A stretch of 64,000 nt of DNA from Nocardia sp. BMG51109 (GTDB lineage: Bacteria; Actinomycetota; Actinomycetes; Mycobacteriales; Mycobacteriaceae), in contig NZ_JAFQ01000004.1 of NCBI RefSeq assembly GCF_000526215.1, positions 2,108,001 through 2,172,000 of the forward strand, in the 5' to 3' direction. The notes under the pieces were generated by a model. It was not told the DNA's origin, did not search any database, and worked only from the letters and a program-made list of their open reading frames with translations. Position numbers and translations under genes: made by a program. Below are positions 61,929-64,000 of the stretch, piece after piece (the first letter of the stretch is position 1; every line of letters begins with the position of its first letter).

Positions 61929-63398
61929 TCAGCGCTGGGCGACCGTCGTCGGCGTAATCGGCGACGGCAGCGCCGACTCGCCCTCGAGGAACCGGTCCAC
62001 CGCGGACGCGCAGGCCCGTCCCTCGGCGATGGCCCACACGATCAGCGACTGGCCGCGGCCCATGTCACCGGCGGCGAATACGCCGGGGACGGTGGTCTGC
62101 CAGTCGGTGTCGCGCTTGACGTTGCCGCGCTGGTCGTAGCCCACGCCCAGATCCTCGAGCAGACCGGCCTTCTGCGGTCCGGTGAAGCCCATGGCCAGCA
62201 GCACCAGCTCGGCCTCCAGGGTGAAGTCGCTGCCCTCGACCTTCTCGAACCGGCCGTTGACCATCTGCACCTCGTGCGCGTGCAGGGCCGTCACCTTGCC
62301 GTCCTCCCCGACGAAGCGCTCGGTGTTGACCGAGTACACCCGCTCGCCGCCCTCCTCGTGGGCCGAGGACACCCGGTACATCAGCGGGTAGGTCGGCCAC
62401 GGCGTGGACTCCGCGCGGGTCTCCGGCGGCCGCGGCATGATCTCGAACTGATGCACGCTCGCCGCGCCGTGCCGGTGCGAGGTGCCCAGGCAGTCGGCGC
62501 CGGTGTCGCCGCCACCGATGATGACGACCCTCTTGCCCCGGGCATTGATTGGGGGCAGGCCGTTCTCGTCGGTGATCGGATCGCCCAGCTGCACGCGGTT
62601 GGACTGCGGCAGGAACTCCATCGCCTGATGGATGCCGTCCAGGTCGCGGCCCGGAATCGGCAGATCGCGCGCGATCGTCGCGCCGCCGGCGAGCACCACC
62701 GCGTCGAACCGCTCGCGCAGCTGGGCGGCCGTGATGTCGACGCCGACGTTCACGCCGGTCTTGAAGACCGTGCCCTCCGCCTCCATCTGCGCCAGCCGGC
62801 GGTCGATGAAGCGCTTCTCCATCTTGAACTCCGGGATGCCGTAGCGCATCAGGCCGCCGATGCGGTCGTCGCGCTCGAACACCGTCACCGTGTGACCGGC
62901 CCTGGTCAGCTGCTGGGCCGCCGCCAGGCCGGACGGCCCCGACCCCACCACGGCGACCTTCTTGCCGGTCAGCCTGGTCGGATACACCGGGGCCACCCAG
63001 CCTTCGTCGAAGGCGTTCTCGATGAGTTCGACCTCGACCTGCTTGATGGTCACCGGATCCTGGTTGATCCCGAGCACGCACGACGCCTCGCACGGCGCGG
63101 GGCACAGCCGCCCGGTGAACTCCGGGAAGTTGTTGGTGGCGTGCAGGCGATCGATGCCCTCGCGCCAATTGCCCCGGTATACCAGGTCGTTCCACTCGGG
63201 AATCAGGTTACCCAGCGGGCATCCGTTGTGGCAGAACGGAATTCCGCAGTCCATGCAGCGGCTGGCCTGGGTCTGCAGGGTCTCGTCCGGGAAACCCTCC
63301 TCGTAGACCTCTTTCCAGTCCATCAGCCGCAGCGGAACCGGCCGCCGCTCGGGCAGCTCCCTGGTCGTGTGCTTCAGAAATCCTTGTGCGTCACCCAT
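61929..63398 (-). CDS. gltD: glutamate synthase small (beta) subunit
   Basis: The 489-residue protein starts at ATG 63398 (MGDAQGFLKHTTREL) behind AAGGGCAGAGG. The N-terminal Fe-S domain has CMDCGIPFCHNGCPLG and a second cysteine set (RLCPAPCEASC). The FAD site is VAVVGSGPSGLAAA and the NADPH site VVIIGGGDTGADC. The C-terminal ATG-like motif is VPGVFAAGDMGRGQSL. It takes electrons from NADPH and passes them to GltB for glutamate synthesis from glutamine and 2-oxoglutarate. It lies 86 bp after gltB in the same direction. Confidence 0.97.
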   Translation of the reverse strand: MGDAQGFLKHTTRELPERRPVPLRLMDWKEVYEEGFPDETLQTQASRCMDCGIPFCHNGCPLGNLIPEWNDLVYRGNWREGIDRLHATNNFPEFTGRLCPAPCEASCVLGINQDPVTIKQVEVELIENAFDEGWVAPVYPTRLTGKKVAVVGSGPSGLAAAQQLTRAGHTVTVFERDDRIGGLMRYGIPEFKMEKRFIDRRLAQMEAEGTVFKTGVNVGVDITAAQLRERFDAVVLAGGATIARDLPIPGRDLDGIHQAMEFLPQSNRVQLGDPITDENGLPPINARGKRVVIIGGGDTGADCLGTSHRHGAASVHQFEIMPRPPETRAESTPWPTYPLMYRVSSAHEEGGERVYSVNTERFVGEDGKVTALHAHEVQMVNGRFEKVEGSDFTLEAELVLLAMGFTGPQKAGLLEDLGVGYDQRGNVKRDTDWQTTVPGVFAAGDMGRGQSLIVWAIAEGRACASAVDRFLEGESALPSPITPTTVAQR

Positions 63399-63484
63399 GA
63401 ACGGCCTCTGCCCTTCGCGCCTTACCAACAAAATTCTCAGCGACGGGCGACCCCGAATGGTGACAGCGCCTCGTCCACATGCAG

Positions 63485-64000
63485 TCAGCCACGAGCGGCC
63501 TCCATGATCGCCTCGCCCACATCCCGGCCGGCCTTCTCGGCCTCGGAGATGGCGAGCAGGACCTTCTTGTAGTCGCGCGGCATCACCTTCACGAAGTGAT
63601 TCACCTGCTGCGACCAGTCACCGAGAATCCGGTCCGCGACATCGGAACCGGTCTCGTCGCGGTGCCGGGTCACGACGTCGCGCAACCAGGTGAAGTCGTC
63701 GCCGGACAGCTGCTCGATCGCATCGGCCTGCTCGGCGTTGACCCTCCTGTCGAAGGTGCCGTCCGGGTCGTAGACGAACGCGATGCCGCCCGACATGCCG
63801 GCGCCGAAGTTGCGGCCGGTGTCGCCGAGGATGACCACGCGACCGCCGGTCATGTACTCACAGCCGTGGTCGCCCACGCCCTCGACCACCGCCGTGGCGC
63901 CCGAGTTGCGGACCGCGAATCGCTCACCCACCGCGCCGCGGATGAACGCCTGCCCGTTGGTGGCGCCGAACAGGATCACGTTGCCCGCGATGATGTTCCG
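63485..64000 (-). CDS. gltB: glutamate synthase large (alpha) subunit, C-terminal part
   Basis: The frame is open to the right edge, so only the last 171 residues are seen. They belong to the GXGXG-repeat domain of GltB ([57 protein letters not shown]) and the terminal helix ([15 protein letters not shown]). This domain is a structural spacer between the amidotransferase and synthase sites. The stop is followed by gltD, the electron-donating subunit. Confidence 0.96.
   Translation of the reverse strand, partial: RNIIAGNVILFGATNGQAFIRGAVGERFAVRNSGATAVVEGVGDHGCEYMTGGRVVILGDTGRNFGAGMSGGIAFVYDPDGTFDRRVNAEQADAIEQLSGDDFTWLRDVVTRHRDETGSDVADRILGDWSQQVNHFVKVMPRDYKKVLLAISEAEKAGRDVGEAIMEAARG

Overview
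The window comes from a high-GC actinobacterium of the mycolic-acid group, most likely a Nocardia. Three things point there. Codon usage is strongly GC-biased, with many GTG starts and ATGA/GTGA gene overlaps. Lineage-typical families are present: a PE/PPE/EspG set, LGFP-repeat amidase, cutinase, LysX, EspG and LCP proteins. Finally, the gene order matches, from memory, the Mycobacterium tuberculosis stretch Rv3811 to Rv3846: PGRP amidase, Cof-type HAD, paired acyltransferases, MBL-Rieske protein, serS, septum-formation protein, small zincin, phosphatase, pheA, DUF2470 protein, LCP protein, bfrB, glpQ1, DUF4328 protein, sodA. Accessory genes interrupt this backbone.

Region by region. 1-6.4 kb: cell-envelope genes (GYP-repeat membrane protein, SpoIID/LytB protein, secreted PGRP/LGFP amidase), a P-loop protein and a HAD phosphatase. 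6.6-13 kb: an oligopeptide-type ABC importer operon (two permeases, a fused double ATPase, a lipoprotein binding protein) with a short relic of a second binding-protein gene, plus a small membrane protein. 13-16.7 kb: agmatine deiminase, two tandem acyltransferases and a lipoprotein. 16.9-23.1 kb: an MBL-Rieske fusion, a Gfo/Idh oxidoreductase, a YdcZ-type transporter and a GGDEF/EAL protein. 23.2-26.2 kb: serS, a septum-formation-like protein and a small metalloprotease. 26.3-28.7 kb: an orphan PE-PPE-EspG cassette. 28.8-31 kb: a hypothetical-pheA-phosphatase operon. 31-36 kb: an iron-linked block with a good IdeR/DtxR box, a DUF2470 protein, SnoaL-like, CPBP and LCP proteins, and two ferritins, the first lacking a ferroxidase glutamate. 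36-41.5 kb: DUF5926, glpQ1, DUF4328, rhodanese, a hypothetical gene and sodA. 41.7-43.9 kb: a hypothetical gene, a 19-bp minisatellite of about 26 units, and a manganese (yybP-ykoY) riboswitch in front of a GDT1/UPF0016 cation exporter. 44-46.8 kb: a TetR/SDR divergent pair, a DUF1361 membrane protein and a cold-shock protein. 47-51 kb: htpG and a TM0106-type nuclease. 51.3-55.5 kb: a coiled-coil protein and a copper block (His-rich membrane protein, YcnI, CopC, CopD). 55.5-64 kb: rraA, an S4 protein, lysX, a phosphatase, a cutinase, gltD and the 3' end of gltB.

Metal handling recurs: iron (IdeR box, ferritins), manganese/iron (sodA, Mn riboswitch and exporter) and copper (YcnI-CopC-CopD). 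Short tandem duplications of 19-29 bp are also frequent, both inside genes and directly at gene 3' ends.

All calls rest on reading motifs, starts and context. No database search or folding was run. Statements about M. tuberculosis synteny are from memory.
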